Source of the DNA: Zygnema cylindricum
Lineage: Eukaryota > Streptophyta > Zygnematophyceae > Zygnematales > Zygnemataceae
DNA: 64,000 nt
NCBI GenBank assembly: GCA_037447655.1
Contig: JBBHKE010000146.1
Location: 1-64,000, forward strand
Direction: 5' to 3'
Of the stretch, positions 63,901 through 64,000 are shown piece by piece (position 1 is the stretch's first letter; the number at the start of each line of letters is the position of its first letter). A program made the translations under genes and the position numbers. The notes under the pieces are model-generated. The model saw only the letters and a list, made by a program, of their open reading frames with translations. It searched no databases and was not told the DNA's origin.

Positions 63901-64000
63901 CCTTGAGAGAGGTTGCTCAAAATGAAGTTCTTCGCAGCCATGTTTACATCCTCCCACATTTGAGTATCGTTCTCCGCGGTCTTCACGGTCGCCGTTCCCG
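60924..64000 (-). CDS. Element F gag-pol polyprotein, partial at the window edge
   Basis: One open frame of over 1020 codons. In order: gag (NDTQMWEDVNMAAKNFIL), zinc knuckle CHYCKKPGHFIADC (near 63415-63380), protease WIIDSGASMHM (near 63160), integrase zinc domain (HKRLGHVH, CSGCAQGKAH), integrase core (DLVHTDIWGP, IRSDNGGEY, PEQNGVAERLN) with the DD35E residues present, then RT ([51 protein letters not shown]). The frame goes on past 64000, so the gag start is not seen. All catalytic motifs visible are intact. A single-base deletion after YVDDLL shifts into the frame ending at 59998. That one lesion, if real, would inactivate this copy. Confidence 0.93.
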   Translation of the reverse strand, partial: GTATVKTAENDTQMWEDVNMAAKNFILSNLSQGLATPQLHIYKAEELWESLVEIYRAGTIQELQLAKRKVLSYTYKGGKMLDYCNDLSCLYMEMESAGWTSTMKMKVNTLILKLPDEFENIVYRVQGMPNSSWKWNTVVRMILVPENKMEIRRGGKSIQALAAGGDRWGKDPKKPYRGERDNSGGQSPPKGLCHYCKKPGHFIADCVKLSELRLQENRGGGSSGGKKKALVVTKVSGEIEDESSEEDGELLLDESLEEKEIPWRQKCALGAIREAPQEGWIIDSGASMHMCRDKELFTKLRKIPTVEIEYGDGRVVTTDLVGSVDLKVLVEGKTSILTFSDVLYIPQLSKNLVSTSVLDDKEFDTFTRKGVFTAKYGNEVYFTADKGSQGMFRLNLSNEKKNAYYVGVPKVMIWHKRLGHVHFDRLREMKKLGVVDGIQFGDNEIMDDCSGCAQGKAHRLPFPKAATYRGEKVLDLVHTDIWGPAKVPSVGGKRFMMTITDDWSRYSRVYFLKNKSEASTYLKEYKTWSEKLHKTRIKRIRSDNGGEYTFNQFEEYLRDEGVQHQKTVPYNPEQNGVAERLNKTLRDSACSMLADKKIGKRFWAEAMNCANFIKNRVLTSAVKGVTPYERWVGRKPDISHLKVFGSQVYSLDTDRKNWKLDAKGKPGYFVGYDEDVKGYRVYDLAKKDIILVKHLVVMDEGKSFDPFKYTKKIRIRFESESEENSVVPERDMGDTVITDSGEIEDTGDSPETSHTPMDFEEIEEAGQEPVSMDRGADETVRRNPRLPSIFASEFEGGRRSSKRLQEKQVAHKVTKLSHPDEPQSYLEAVNSPEKERWIRAINDEMASIMEANTWELADCPPDRKPIGCKWVFKLKLNPHNTIERYKARLVAKGFTQKEGIDYEETFAPVVRFPSVRILLSLAAAEDMEIHQMDIKTAFLNGELEEEILMRQPEGFVEEGEESKVCKLIKSLYGLKQAPRQWNKKLDEFLTSLEYIRISSDHSIYMFEDENGVIFIAIYVDDLLL

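Larger units (their letters stand above)
58933..64000 (-). mobile_element. Element F: near-intact class IV copia retrotransposon (5' end outside window)
   Basis: Minus strand. The 3' LTR is at 58933-59934, the polypurine tract just above it, RNase H and RT at 59998-60927, and gag to RT at 60924-64000. The gag start, PBS and 5' LTR lie beyond 64000. It is inserted in the class III gag at 58279. It is the best preserved element in the window. Confidence 0.92.

Overview
This window is a nuclear segment from a plant-lineage (streptophyte) genome. The host gene with a clear lineage signal is a calcium-dependent protein kinase, in which a kinase domain is fused to four EF-hands. Introns are GT-AG, 70 to 900 bp long, and most of the remaining sequence is nested Ty1/copia retrotransposons and short inverted-repeat transposons. 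I cannot name the species. A charophyte alga, bryophyte or other large-genome streptophyte would all fit.

Layout. Positions 1-22647 are a nest of Ty1/copia elements: a 3' pol plus LTR (1-2495), solo or fragmentary LTRs (3669-6239), a gag-protease fragment (6247-7617), element B (7618-13197), a gag fragment carrying a TA-flanked MITE (13285-14590), and element C (15185-21323) inserted in the gag of minus-strand element D (14591-15184 plus 21324-22647). Positions 22648-33273 hold Harbinger-like MITEs with TTA-type target sites and a more diverged copia element E (24540-28180) split by a minus-strand solo LTR. Positions 33274-38162 are an intact nine-exon CDPK gene. Positions 39785-47816 hold MITEs, a tandem duplication of a promoter plus first exon, and an RPF1-type Brix-domain ribosome biogenesis gene. 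Positions 49130-51036 (minus) carry exon relics of an ATP-dependent NAD(P)H-hydrate dehydratase. Positions 51400-53035 are GGGA arrays split by a solo LTR, and 53824-56327 are repeats with no recognised gene. Positions 56328-64000 hold more copia material, including an almost intact minus-strand element F that runs off the window end.

I use four informal LTR classes. Class I is at 3669, 7618, 15185 and 20425. Class II is at 4762 and 25116. Class III is at 1457, 5950 and 57216. Class IV is at 58933, with its end also at 13198. All share three traits: a primer-binding site complementary to the anticodon arm of initiator tRNA-Met, an antisense tRNA-like box, and a GTAC-rich block next to the promoter. 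In the class I-IV elements the gag start codon lies inside the primer-binding site, so the primer tRNA anticodon and the start codon are the same base-paired triplet. That is the most striking system-level observation here.

All gene models are read by eye from conserved motifs and splice signals. LTR limits are good to a few bases where TG...CA ends and neighbouring elements agree, and approximate elsewhere.
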